NCBI GenBank assembly: GCA_019802505.1
Contig: JAFMOC010000009.1
Coordinates: forward strand, 7,443,001-7,507,000
DNA from: Corydoras sp. C115
Taxonomy: Eukaryota > Chordata > Actinopteri > Siluriformes > Callichthyidae
Length of the DNA: 64,000 nucleotides
Direction of reading: 5' to 3'
This document shows, one piece after another, positions 11,482 through 24,500 of the stretch (its first letter is position 1; each line of letters opens with the position of its first letter). Below the pieces are notes generated by a model, which was not told the origin of the DNA, did no database searches, and worked only from the letters and a program-made list of their open reading frames with translations. Position numbers and translations under genes: made by a program.

Positions 11482-14393
11482 GACCTTTTAAGTTTCATTT
11501 TATTTAATTGATTTGGAATTAAATGCCTAAAACCAGTTGAATGTTTGTACAATAGAATAATATTAATTATTGTATTATATATTAATACAATATTAATTAA
11601 TAGCCTTGATGCTCATGAACTGGTCCAGGTATCAGATTAAGACCTTTTATTGTAATGAAGGTCAGAGCTGTACATTGTACTAGTTGCATTCATCAGTCCT
11701 ACATAAGTTCGTCATTAGATACAAAATGATGTCATTTCTTCATTAGTGTCCGTGAAACTTTTTTTCTAGCAGACAAATCTGATCGTTGCTAAAGATATCA
11801 ATTATCTTGGGAATTGTTCCACATAACACTGTGACCTACTAACATCAGCAGCAGATATATTTGCCGGTTATTTCAGTGTAGCTTAATTGGTGTTATTTTT
11901 AAATTCTGTTCTTGGGCCTCCATCTTTCACAATAACAAACTGAAAGCCAGTGGAACAGACAGGGTGTCTCCGTGTGTATTTAGAAACTGGACAGCAGCCA
12001 ATAGGTTGCAATGACAATGCAAGGATATGCTGTGAAGATCTCAGGTTAAATCTGAGCAATGACACAGGAGAATAAAGGCGAAAAATATGGCTTTTTGTAA
12101 CACAAAACTGCCTTTTACTAGACATCTGCTATCCCCTATTAATAAGTTTTCTTTGTTGCTGTTTATTTGTAGTTTTATAAAAAATTTTGTATAGTTTTAG
12201 ATGCTGTTAATGTTTTGAATGTTCACCCTGATAAAAATCAAAATGGAACTGTAATGCTTATTTGGCTTTTTAACAAGCACACAGCTCTGTTCCTAATCTC
12301 CAAATCCATAGATTTTATGTTTTGGATCTGTGTAAAGGTTGGGCATCATCTTTAAAGTGTTAAGTTGAAACTAGTTTGAAATTCGAAACTATAGCTGGCA
12401 TGATGGTGATAGAAAGTCTTGAATTCTTCCCACTGCAGCATGGGCTTTGTGTTTTGGCGTGAGATGCATTCCATGGATAACACACTCGGGCCTCACTGAG
12501 CCCTTTTACACTGATCGGGGTGAGGAACATGTGAAAAATGTCTGCTCTTCCCTGTCAGCATCTTCATCCTCAGAGCTCTTACCATCTTGCTGCCAGTTTG
12601 TGTACACGTGCTGTTTGGAAGAAGGTCTGTCCATTGGTGCACGCGCGGTTAGTCATGAACAGTTGCGTCTCACTGGCATGTGTTTTCATTCCCAGCCTCT
12701 CCTTTCCTGCACAGAATGACCTTTGTGGACTTGGCACTCGTTCCCCAGAGTGTCACTGATAGCTGACGCAATAGAGTATTACTTGATGGCTGCCATGTGC
12801 TCTTTGGCGGCTCAACCACTGTATGGTTTATTTAAACACTTTAATGCCAGAACACTGCAAGATTGTTTTGCGTAGATTTGATGATCTGATTGAAACTCAT
12901 AAGAGCTCAGTAAATATGACCGTGAGCACCACCTGAATAATATCTGATCTGTGATGGTCAATCAATAGAGAGCATAGAAAGGGGTACTACCTGGGTACGT
13001 CGAAAAAATGTTTGAACTGCAGTCTGTAATTGTAGAACTACTAAATACATCTAAAGTTGAATTGATTAAAAATATCAGTCGATTTAGTTTCAATGCAAAA
13101 ATTAAAAATAATCGTGGATGATTAATAATGAAAATAAAGAAATAAATAATTGTGATTAAAACTGATGCTCATTCTGTTAGTAAATCTGTACCACTTCAGT
13201 AAAAACTGTGTGCAGTTGACGGCGAGGTCTTAGCGATGTTTTTCTGCTTTTCTCGTCCAACATCACTGCTTGTGCTGATTGACTGACTGGGTATCCACCC
13301 CATATGTCTTTCCAGAAAAATATTAGGCTAATACAGCATCAGTGGAGCTAACTTCGTATTAATCCCCATGATTTTAGAGCGAGATATCCAGCGGGCCAAA
13401 GTAGGTTTGATGTTTCCAGAAGACACAAACTGAAATAACAAACAATGCAGTGTGCTGTGCACCTCCCTGTGCTTCATGTCAAGGCATTTATAAAGACAAT
13501 TGTGAGCAGGGAAAAATCAATAGCACACCAGCCTCTCGCAGACGCATTTGATTGCTGATGTTTACGTGATGTTTGGCCGTTTATTCCATAACCCAGCCAC
13601 CATGTAGCTCTGTTTAAACTGATTTTTCCCCCCAACAACAAATGATGAAAGCCAGCATGTTGCATAATGTAATGTCTTCCACGTTTGCATACTTGTCTAA
13701 TCCTCTGTTCTCACAAAAAAAAGTGATGAAGGCTCGTTGCTTGTTAAAGCCTGAGCAGACAATTGAAGCAGACCAGACGTTGCATGCTGGTATGTTTCTC
13801 TATATTGATGACCCACAACAAATTTGGAAAATACAGGTTTTCGGCAGCCATGAAGCCGCCTCTCTCCATATCCGTAGTATTGCTGACTTTGAGGAGATGA
13901 CATGTTTAGTTATTAAAATTGTTGCCTAAAATGTGCTTTGCTGTTCAGTTCGTCTATTCTAAATCACCCTGATGGGCTGTGGTTAGTGGCACTAAAGAGA
14001 AGTGGTAATGCCTCGGGATGATGGAACCCAGGTTGTTTTCCACTCGTTAAGTATGTCCTGTGGTCTTTTGTTTATTGGTAAAGTTTGCAGGGATGTCGCC
14101 TCGTGTGCTAACCGTTCATTAAAGTCAGAATAATTAAGCACTCCCTTTAATTAAAAGATTTTGCTCTTGATCTCTGGATTCTAATTTGATTTGTTTATTA
14201 TATGTATAATGAATCTGTGCTTCCTGAACTTTAATCTGTTTAGGTTTTTGCAAATAGTACATTATTTCTGCATTCACATAATAAGTGATCTGTTTTTGAT
14301 ACAAGCCTACAATTTACACCAACTTACTTTAAAATATTTTGAAAGGCATTACATAGATTTTGGGCTGTTTTATCTTCTAAGAAGGGCAGCGAT
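11482..14393. other. Intronic or upstream sequence of ip6k1, no gene seen
   Basis: AT-rich sequence without a credible exon. A short fragment of the GGTGGTGGAT-type repeat family (CTGTAATTGTAGAACTAC) lies at about 13022-13040. Open frames here lack splice context and family similarity. Confidence 0.6.
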
Positions 14394-14405
14394 TTCTTTA
14401 TTATT

Positions 14406-14763
14406 CATTCATTCATTCATTCATTATCTCCCGCTTTATCCTCTATTAGGGTCGCGGTGGGGTTCCCCATGCCCATCCAGGGGAGAACGTCTCGGGCGCT
14501 GGGCAGATAGACCCAGGACAGGGCGCCAATCTATCGCTGGGCACACACTCACTCACACATACACACTCTATATGGGGCAATTTTTTTTTGAGAATTCAAT
14601 TGGCTTGATCCATGTTTTTGGATTGTGGGAGGAAACCGGAGAACCCGGAGGAAACCCACGCAGACACGGGGAGAACATGGAAACTCCACCCAGATGGGGA
14701 TTCGAACCGGGAATCCCTAGCGCTGAGAGGCGAACATGCTAACCACTAAGCCACCGTGCCGCC
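14406..14763 (-). mobile_element. V-SINE copy 4
   Basis: Full-length minus copy with an (ATTC)n tail at the left and the tRNA head at the right. A perfect 12-bp target-site duplication, TTCTTTATTATT, lies at 14394-14405 and 14764-14775. A long plus-strand open frame across it is a SINE artefact. Confidence 0.93.
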
Positions 14764-14775
14764 TTCTTTATTATT

Positions 14776-17700
14776 TTTTTTTTTATTAAAATGTTGGGGT
14801 TATGTTATTTTTTTAAGTGATGTTGAGATTGATTGATTGATTAGTGCACCAGGACACTTTGCAAAAATGTCACAAAAAATGAAAATGAAAAGTGTTTAGT
14901 TTGTTTGCCTGAGCAAGGGCTTAAGTTATTTGTTTAGTCCATTGATTTGCACACTGTCCTTTGATCAGGACTAATTTTAGCTCTGTAATTCTGTCTGACT
15001 GGCAGTCAAGAGGAAATCCAAAGTGGCTGATGAGCTCTAATCTACCACTTCAGCCTATAAACACAACGGTCACCGAAGAAAAGAGGCTTAGTGAGGTCGT
15101 CTAGTCCTACTTCTTTCTGTCTCTTGGTTTCATTTAGTCACCCTGAGTCTCAGCCTCTACATTCTTTTGTAGCCCTCCCTATGTCTAAACCACTCCCTCT
15201 GTTATTTTGTTCGAACGGTCCTTTAGTGCAGCAGCTCCTAGCAGCAGTTGGAATGGTCACTGAGAGGCAGTGCCTTCTGTTAGGTCCGTGATTTCATGCT
15301 TTAATACGAAGAGGTTTCGTGGACAGCTTAGCAGCGTTACTTTATAAAAAAAAAAAACTTTCCTGCTGGACAGCATTGCAGACACCCGCTCACGGTGTTA
15401 AATTCCTCAGCATAGCACACTGGACCATATCATACGGCGTACCGCTGCATCCTCAGTGGAGGACAGACTGTGCAATGTTTGGGAAAACTGGCAGCTGGAA
15501 TTAACCACATACCCTGTAAGTGCAGACAAAAGTTCACGGTAACTTAACCAGAGAAGCTTGGAGGGTTTTAATTTGAATTGAAATGTGCTTGAAAATATTA
15601 AATGTGTTGGTTTGAGGAGTTTGAAATGATAAATGTTTTATACTGGTTAAGCTGGATGAAGGTCAACATACATTACTAAATTACGTTGCTAAATTAAAAA
15701 GTTTATTCGCACTTCTGTGGTACGTTAGGTCGTTTTATTAGCCATGAACTGGAACAAAAGAGAAGCATCACTTGGGTATATTTCTATGAAAATATTCTTT
15801 TTTTAATTAATTTAATTTTTTTTTAGCTGAATTAGAGGTTATGTTAGTAGAACAATTAATGCTAACGTGACAAAGACAGCAGTCAGAGGTGTGATTTTAA
15901 CCTTGAAGTACCACATTAAAGAGGCAGTGTGTAGAATTCTGAGGCAGCTAGTGGTGAAGCTGCAGACTGCAAAAACAGTCACGTCCATTGACCTGTACTG
16001 CAGCTTTGTTAATGTACTGCTCCCTTAAACTGCATCAATGACCAGTAAAGCTGCTGTACTAACATGACAGCTTCCTGTCAGGTGACCCATTTTTCAGCAG
16101 CTATAGAATGTAGAAAGGAAAAAAAAGGGGAAACATGATCTGCCTGCAGGTGATGGAAGATATGTGGGGTTTAGTTCCTACACAGGATTTGCACACGATG
16201 CAAATTTTCTGATGCATGTGATTAAATGCATCAGCCTTGAAAAGTCTCGTCTTCTTGTTCAGCTTCTAGGTGATCTTTTACTTGTTTGCCAGAATCGGTC
16301 ACTTCAACATTCAGAGCATGTAAAAAGTTCAGAATGTTAAAACGTCCAATTCTGGCAAACTTTTATTTATTTTTTTTTTTTACAAGTGGTACTTATCAGA
16401 TGACCGCGTCATGTTATTCTGCCAGGTGATGTAAGTGCCAGAGCTCCACAAATCTCATTTGCTAGTGCACTCATGTCTATCCAAGTGCATCAGAAAATCT
16501 TCAGGGGCAAAGCGGAGATTAACATCGTGCTGATTTTTGTGGTTCGCAAAAGATAATTAAAAGTAAATCATGAACTTGCTGTTACACACATAATGAATAA
16601 GATGGTGTGTAATGAGTTAAAAATTAAAATTGAGTTAGAGTCGAATACAGATAGGCATTGGTGTTGCTTGAAGATGTGTTTTATTAATACGGTATTTTAA
16701 AAAAAATGTAAATCTTTATCAAGAGGGAAAATGTCTGTGAAACCAAGCAACTGAAAAATGCTGTACAATTGAATCACGTTGAATTCATGTGTAAATAACT
16801 TCTTGATGTTCCACTCATAATGTGAACTGTGAAAGAAAACAACATCAGAAAACAATTCAGGACAGAAACAATCGGAGTTGTAATCCGTGAAACCCCACTG
16901 GGTGCTTGATGCTCTTTTCCAGTTTGCGGAAATTGAGGTTTTCTGCTCTTCTGATGGTAATGTCTGAACTGCAGGCACATGTGGCCAGGCTTCTATTTTA
17001 GCCACTGATCACTCCCCAGACCCCTTCTGTTTACAGGCTGTGGGAACAACATATGTGGCTCAAGATTGCCAGAGAACTCCATGTAGTGTTCAGCGAATGG
17101 AGAGATATCCCTTCTAATAGTCTGTTGTTCATTCAACTAGGGCTCTTAATGTGGGTGCACTTCCTTAAAATACCTCTGATATCACTGTTGCCATGTTGAT
17201 TTCATTGCGTGAATTTTAGAAGCCCTTGCTGTCAGGTGGTCAGCCACTGCTTCGTTTTAGTCTACACAGAGTGGATATATTCATTGTTATTCATGACATT
17301 GTTTGTCTCAGCCAATTAAAAAGGTAATTACCTTTCTACAGATAAGACTCTTGGTGAGCTCTTGCTCCCTCTCGCAGTTCAAATACACAAGAGATGGAAA
17401 ATACCAAACCACTCAATGTGAGTGTGAGCAGTAATGTGTAAATGTATTTGTCCTGGAATGGACAGATTACATATTTAGAGTTCTTCCATGGTTCTCACCC
17501 CTTCAGTGTCAAAAGTAAATGATCTAAACCACTGCTACATGTTACTGTTTTTTTGTATGTGAGGAAAAACTTGAGACCTGTGATGATTAGAAATGCAGCA
17601 GTTAGTTTCTCAGTTGAACTATTTTGGTAAAAAGCCAATGCCATGCATCACTAGTTATCATTTTGAGGTGTGATTGTGGCTCAGTAAAGGAAATGCAGGT

Positions 17701-20700
17701 ATGTATTAAACATGTCTGCCAGCACCATTTCCATGCAATGTCGTCCTGTTGTTCTCTCAGCTGGGTGTAAACGGGAATGCTGTTAATCAGACGAATGTTA
17801 GGAGCATATTTACCTTCCTGATACCTAGCCTGCTGCTTTTCTTATGTAATGATGCACATTTTAGTGTTTTGATCTGGTCTTTTCTTCTAAAATCCTTCAA
17901 TTCTGCAAAGACTCCATCATCCTGGCCTTGTCCAGCATGGTGTCCTTACAGCCTTCGCTGTGGTCCAGGAAATGCCTCTTTCTCTATATAGTGCTCAAAG
18001 ACTCCCCACTGAGTGAAGGATGTATACTATTCACGTCTTGAAAGTGATGATGACATTACTAATGATGGTGATGACTACTATGAACGCCGATTGAGCAGAG
18101 GGATCCTCTGCTTGCGCTCATCCATCAGGAGGGACCAGAGGTCCATCTTGGAAAATAATCAGCAAAAGAACGAGTGTCACTTGAAACCACAACCCCAGCA
18201 AGACTCGTTCTCTACAGTGCTCCTGCTCTGGAATACTTCGGTTGAACAACTGGACTTTATGTTGCTTCTCGTCTTGCAGTTTTTTTAAGTTATGGATGTA
18301 ACTTGCTTCTTTGTGATCTGTTGCTTCCCGCTACAGAAATGCCAATCTGCTGTGTGTGTGTGTTTGCCGTTGTTTTGACACACAAACTGTTGATGCTTAA
18401 TGTTTTTAGTAGGGCTGTAATTTTAATAAGGAACATTTCCCCCTAACTGACTTCAAAGGAGATGTATTTAGGTCAAGTTTGCAGAACATACCTGAGGGTA
18501 TCTGTCTCACTGCGGTATGTAAAATCCGACTTGTGTATCGGAGAGCTTCCCTTATTAACTTCATTAGTGCACATGGAGAGAACTCTGTACCATGGCAATC
18601 AAACCTTGCTGCAAATGAGAGATTTGGAATTCTAATTAGAAATCCGATAAAGGCTCAGCAAATGTGCAGCCCACCACAAGTGTATTGACAAAACAGACTA
18701 GGGGGCGTGACGGGAAGCCGGCCAATAATGTTGTTTAGTGCTGTGGATGCTCCTCATCTCCAACTGATAGAGCGCTGTGCTCAGTGGGAGTGTGTCTTTG
18801 TATGGATTGGGAAATAAATGCGGTCACTCGTCTCTCCATTCAGTTGCTCCAGGCTTTGTTCTACATTTCTGTTGATGCAGACAATTGAACATTTGAAATG
18901 AAGATCAGATTTTCAAATTAACAGCTTATTAATAAATGAGCATGGTTTAAAAACAATAAAGCGTGACGTGGTCAGCTTGAAGCTTATTGTGCTTTTGTCT
19001 TTGGGTTTTTATGAAAACGTTATCTGACATTGGGCTTTATTGAGGTCTGGACCGCCTGCGTATTAAACATTGTTTAAACCGTCTGTAAAGGCTTGGCGAA
19101 TTATCATCTAAATGACTTCCGCCTACTGATTAATTTTTTATAGAGTTAATACCATTTTCGCTTGACGAGGTTGTTTCCTCTTCATAAGGGACGTCTAGTT
19201 TTGCAGGTGTTTAATCACAATACAAATTAAGCTTCTTTTTCTAGCCTTTAAAAGATTTTATGAAATCAATGAAGATGCCTCATGTACCATATATCTGAAT
19301 GTCTTCAGCAATCGAAACACATGGCTATATAAAGTCATCGGAATGTTAATTGTGGTGTTAAATAAACGACACTAATATTTTATTTGTATTAGTAGTAGTA
19401 AAAATATTGAGTAGAAGAATATTTTATAATTCCACACCTTTTGGATGGTGTATGATCGATGTGCTTGTCCTCTGGGGAAAAAAAATTAGGCAAAGAAGTT
19501 AAAAACAGCGGCTGTTTATGGGGCAAACGTTTCCAGGTCATGTGGTGTGTCGGGCATCACTGTGTCCGTAGTAGAGTGAATGTCAGATGGAATAGTAGGG
19601 GCAGGTGTGAGAGGCCCACTCATCCCCGTGGCAGTTTAAGACATGCTGGCACTGTGGCTTAATTGAAAATGTCTGAAATGCAATTCCATGTATGGCCAGG
19701 TCAGTTCGGGAGTTTAATACACTCGTAGGTCAACGATGCTGACCGTGTGAAAACATCAGACTCCTGTCTTTATCTCAGGGTAATGATGTTAAACATTTCG
19801 CTTAACTGAAAAGATTTAGTTGCTTAGTCTCCACAAAGTAAGAAAGCTTCTTAAGCAATATAAATGAAATCCTGGTCATTAAGGTCCTACATTTACAGAC
19901 TCGTATTCCTCAAGGACAGAGACTTATTAAAAAGGCTGTCTGCATTTTTGACAGTCGTGTATAAATGAATTACCCAGACAGTTGTACTTAATTCATTTTA
20001 AGTGCTTTGGAGGAATCAAGTGGCAGGAGCGGCGCTCTGAAATGTGCTGAATGCCGCTGAAGCCTCATGGTTAAGTCTTAAAAAGTGCCTTTGGGCTGCT
20101 CATGCATTCACGGACACAATCAGCTGTGTCTACTGGGAGGAAGGCAATTTTGGGGATTTCCTCTGTGCCGCTGCAACAACAACCTCTACTGGCTGTTCTA
20201 TCGCACAGGCACTGGGGGCAGGAGGAGGAAGCCCCTCCCTGTGTGTTTTAGCAGCTCCTATAAAATCCTGCCTTAATAAAAAAACATGACACAAAAACCC
20301 ATTATTTCAGTTTTATTAAAAAAATAACAAAAAAACAAAACAGTTTAAGTGAACAATGCAACATGATTTGATCTGTTAGACCTTCTAAAAACAGTATGTG
20401 TTCCAGAATGTTGGTGAACACTCCTCTTTTTTGGTGGAAGGTTAGTTTAAAAGCTACAGCACATGTAACAGCTCCTAAATGAAGATCGGATAGTTGTGAT
20501 TGTAGTGCTTTATTCTGCCGACAACAAAACAAGAAAGATGTGAAAATCTAACTGCATGTTTAGTCTGGGAATCCAATGACACATGAGAAATACTGGAAAA
20601 TGTAAATTTTATTTATGTTTTGGTTAGTTTTTTGTTTTGTATTTTCACACAAAAAATATAAATGTAAATAGAAATTCTTGCTTTAAGATTGGCTTTTGGT

Positions 20701-20760
20701 TTTTATATTAGGACTCTGAAGTGCTATACTGTCATATTTAGTCATTAGGTTTCTTAGTTG
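14776..20760. other. Intronic or upstream sequence of ip6k1, no gene seen
   Basis: Six kilobases of moderately AT-rich DNA with scattered open frames under 100 codons. None has paired splice sites in phase, a recognisable domain or conserved spacing. The most probable role is the long 5' intron of ip6k1. Conserved non-coding elements could be present but cannot be identified without alignment. Confidence 0.55.
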
Positions 20761-20766
20761 TTAACG

Positions 20767-20794
20767 TGTGTGTGTGTGTGTGTGTGTGTGTATG

Positions 20795-20887
<93 letters not shown>

Positions 20888-20888
20888 A
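20767..20888. repeat. Compound (TG)n/(TA)n microsatellite
   Basis: TG repeats, then a long TA tract interrupted by TATG, then TG repeats again. Confidence 0.95.
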
Positions 20889-21361
20889 TGCATGACTCAT
20901 ATCTCACACTTTTCTCGTGCTAGCAACTAAACTCATGATGTGCCAGGAATTTTCATTTTAATTCCAACCGATCATGTCACTACTTATTTTTATAACTGTT
21001 GACGAAATCTCCATGTGTGAGTCAGTCAGGAAGGATTATATTTTCATTTGGATTGAGAGGCCACCCCGATTTGAATCCGAGCGCGGTAGGGATGTTGTAG
21101 CACCAAAGTCAGGGATGAATTGCTGCTCTGAGTTTCTGATTGTAATTATATCTTCCTAGTTCTCCTTACACAGAGATCAGTAGATGAGATGAGACCGGCT
21201 GCCTGCTTGAGCAATGTCTGCAGAAATATATTGTTTACCGAGATTGGTCTACATCCAAGATGTTAATTTGTTTGCATGTTTGTGAAACACATGGTGTTTA
21301 GAAAGTGTGCTTTGTGATTTAGGTGGACACTCAAACTCTCCATCCATCTGGTTTCCTGCAG

Positions 21362-21553
21362 GAGGCAGCCGTAGGGGCGTGTCCCAGCGCCCTCGCTGCC
21401 GGAATCGATTGGCTGGCGGGCGTGGCTGGCGGGCTGGCTCCTCCTCCTCCTGGCGGCAGCGTGCGCTCTCAGCCGCCTCCTGCGTGTGCCCCGTGCTCGC
21501 CTGGCTTGCGTGCTCGAGCCCATGCCCCCAGTGCTACTCGGCCATCCAGCGCC
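21362..21553 (+). other. ip6k1 5' untranslated part of the first coding exon
   Basis: An AG acceptor (TTTCCTGCAG) ends at 21361, and another candidate (GTGATTTAG) ends at 21322. Sequence up to the ATG at 21554 is strongly GC-rich. It carries no in-frame stop relative to the coding frame. Confidence 0.5.
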
Positions 21554-24500
21554 ATGTGCGTCCCGCACACCATGGAGTCGGGCAAGCATCACAACTCGGC
21601 CGACACAGGCCAGGGTCAGGGGCACGGCGGGCGCGGCGGAGGGGTGCCGCTGGAACCCTTCGTCCACCAGGTGGGCGGCCACACCAGCATGATGCGCTAC
21701 GACGATCACACCGTCTGCAAGCCACTCATTACACGGGAACAGCGCTTCTATGAGTCACTGCCACCTGAAATGAAAGAGTTCACACCTGAATACAAAGGTA
21801 AACACTTGCCGTTACAAAAAAGGCTTTTAAAGTTCCTGCATAGTAAATGTACCGAATGTCGTCAGAGATTCTCAGTGATGCTAAAACAGAAGCTACGTTT
21901 TTAAATTGTTGGTTATAAATGATCAGTGTGTATCGGCCCCATACACATGCTATAACATTATTAATACCCTTCTTACCCGTCATCAAATTATGGCATGGAC
22001 AGCAGGCCTATCAAAGCCGTCGTGCTGTAATCAGTGTTGACACTTATCATGTTCATTTTTAGTCTCTCGGAGCTGCAGTTACAGGGGGCAACAGATGTTG
22101 GCGTTGTGATCTGAATTTGGCACAAGCCAAAAAAATTTTTTGACAATGATAAGCAAACGTGAAGCCCCCACTCACCCTGACTTCCCACTGTTTCCTGTGC
22201 AAGCCACATATCTTCTGTTTCCACTGCAGCTCTACGGTAACCTTTTACAGCGGCCCCCAATCTGCCATTTAAAAAAAAAAAAAAAAAAAGGGTCTGTCTC
22301 TAAACAGCAAGTTCAACAGGCAGGATGGATCAACTGAACCTGCGTCAGCTCGGCGCACAGAACCAGACATGGCCGTTAATCTCGACCTCGAATCACTTCC
22401 TCCTCTTGATTTGTTAAGGCTGATGCCGTTCTGCTTTAGCAACGGCAGCAAACAGAGCACCGTGGGCCAGGTGCAAAATAATGTTTTGACATCCAGTGTC
22501 CGTGTGATGGAGACAGAGCAGTGACTAATGACTCTAACCTGGATGGAATTTTTCTAACTGCTTGGTTTTGGCATGGATTTTAGAATCCCGTCGAGGTCCT
22601 GTGATGTTGACCTTCCTTTTATGTAAAGGCCTGTAAATCGCTCTGCATAATAAGTCAACATAGATGTGCTTGTTTCGCTGCTCCTGGTAAATAGAGGAAA
22701 TACTAAAGACATTAAGAACATAAAAGTCAATTGTAGATATTAAAAAAAAAAAAGATTTCTTTTGTAATCTGCATGATTATTTGAATCTTTTTATAGGATG
22801 CCTACCGCTTCTTTTCTGCATGGTTGTGTTGTGCATGTGAACCGCAGTGAATGCCATCCCTGATAAAGAACTATTCCTGTCAGCATTGATGTTAAATCTA
22901 GGCCATTACCTTCTGCTCACACTCGGCGTGATTGGAGTTGTAAACTTCATGTGCCAATTGTTTGTCCTTAACACGGAAATGTATGTGACATTGCACAAAG
23001 CTTGCCTTTCAAAGCCCATTTGACACCTGGCTTCTGCCACCTCCTTCCCAAACCCCCCTGCCCGATCAGGGTGGCACCGTGCTAGATTTGAGACATGACT
23101 CTCAGCTCACGCAGTGGCAGGAGTAAATAAATACAGCCATGTGAAAGTCCTTTCATCCGAGCGCAGGTAACGCAACAGCTCAGGCTCTTTTCCACACGGT
23201 AGAATTTACCCCTCGCAGTGGGCGGTTGTGCAGGAGTTTAAAAATAGGCCTGTCCCTGCAAACTACAGGCTCTGCGTTGTTTATGCATTACGGCATGCCT
23301 GGAGGAATCGGCTGCGAACCTTTAAGGTATGAAATGGAATAAAACGCTATAAATAGGCAAATGGAGGCGAGGGCAGTTGAAGGAGGCCCGTGGGGACAAA
23401 CCATGACGGCCTTGATAAGGCGGCTAACAGACCCTTAGTCTGTCTTTGATCTTAAAATCCTGTTCCAACATTGTTTTTTCATCGCATTGTGTACATAAGA
23501 ACCTTTGGGGAGGAAATATAAAAATTTAAATACTGTACTGACTGAATGATGCTGCTGTTTATAGAGTAGCAGTATTAAGGTGGTCGATTTGCACTGTCAT
23601 ATTGGCCGTTGCTTATTTATTAGCACAGCTTTTTAATTTTTAAATGATTCTCTTGCTGTGTCCTCCGTTAGACACGCCGAATTTATGGTTCCACTGTGTT
23701 GATATAAAATGCTGGCTGCGTGGAAACAACCATGGACCAGCAGTGAGCTCAGTATCTGAACTTTAAATCACATCCTTTTTGTTTACGAACGACAATCTTT
23801 AACCAAAACAGACCGACGAGTTTAACAGTGCTCTGTTTCTTTAAGGCCTGTACCAAACAAACCTAATCCGTAATGCCCAATTAAACCCAGGCCTTTCCCG
23901 TATTAGCGCTGTGTTGTGGCAGCTTTCGTTCCATGGCTTATAAACAGAGGCAGTCGCTATCGTACACAGACACTGCCCCCGGTGTAGACGGGTCAGTTCT
24001 GACATCAGCAGTGTCTCCATTCATTAGCTCCAGTAACGGGATGACATCACCAAGAAGGGATCACTGAGCTAAAAAGGCCACCAGTAGCTGCAAGTCAGCA
24101 GGATAATGCATGATTTCCCCTCGTCGCACCTTCTCCTCTTACCCGCTCCCTCTTAGTCACACGCCACACCCCGGCTTCTTCGCTTTCACTTCACTGACGC
24201 AAACCGATTCGTGGAACCATCCGTCAGGCTGACTTCAAATAAAGTCAGCTCGACTTTCTACACACTGGTCTATTGGCACAAAGTCTATTCAGCTCATTTA
24301 TCTGGAATTAAACATTATACAATTTTCCTGCTTGGTATTTTTAACATTTAATACATTTTGTTTTCTCTAGATATTATTGTTATTAGTGGTAGTAATATTA
24401 GAAGTAGTACAAACTCAGTCTAGTCTTTCATGGAGTGAACACAGGAGCTTCAGTGTGAAATATGTGCTTTAATGATGTGTTTGAGTTTGTTATCCAGTGC

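Noticed and set aside
14191..14742. 183-codon plus-strand open frame
   Set aside because: Most of it is V-SINE copy 4 read through its antisense strand, and the same peptide recurs at other SINE copies.
18013..18288. 91-codon open frame with an acidic start
   Set aside because: No splice context, motif or repeated pattern was found. The length is within chance expectation for this amount of intronic DNA.
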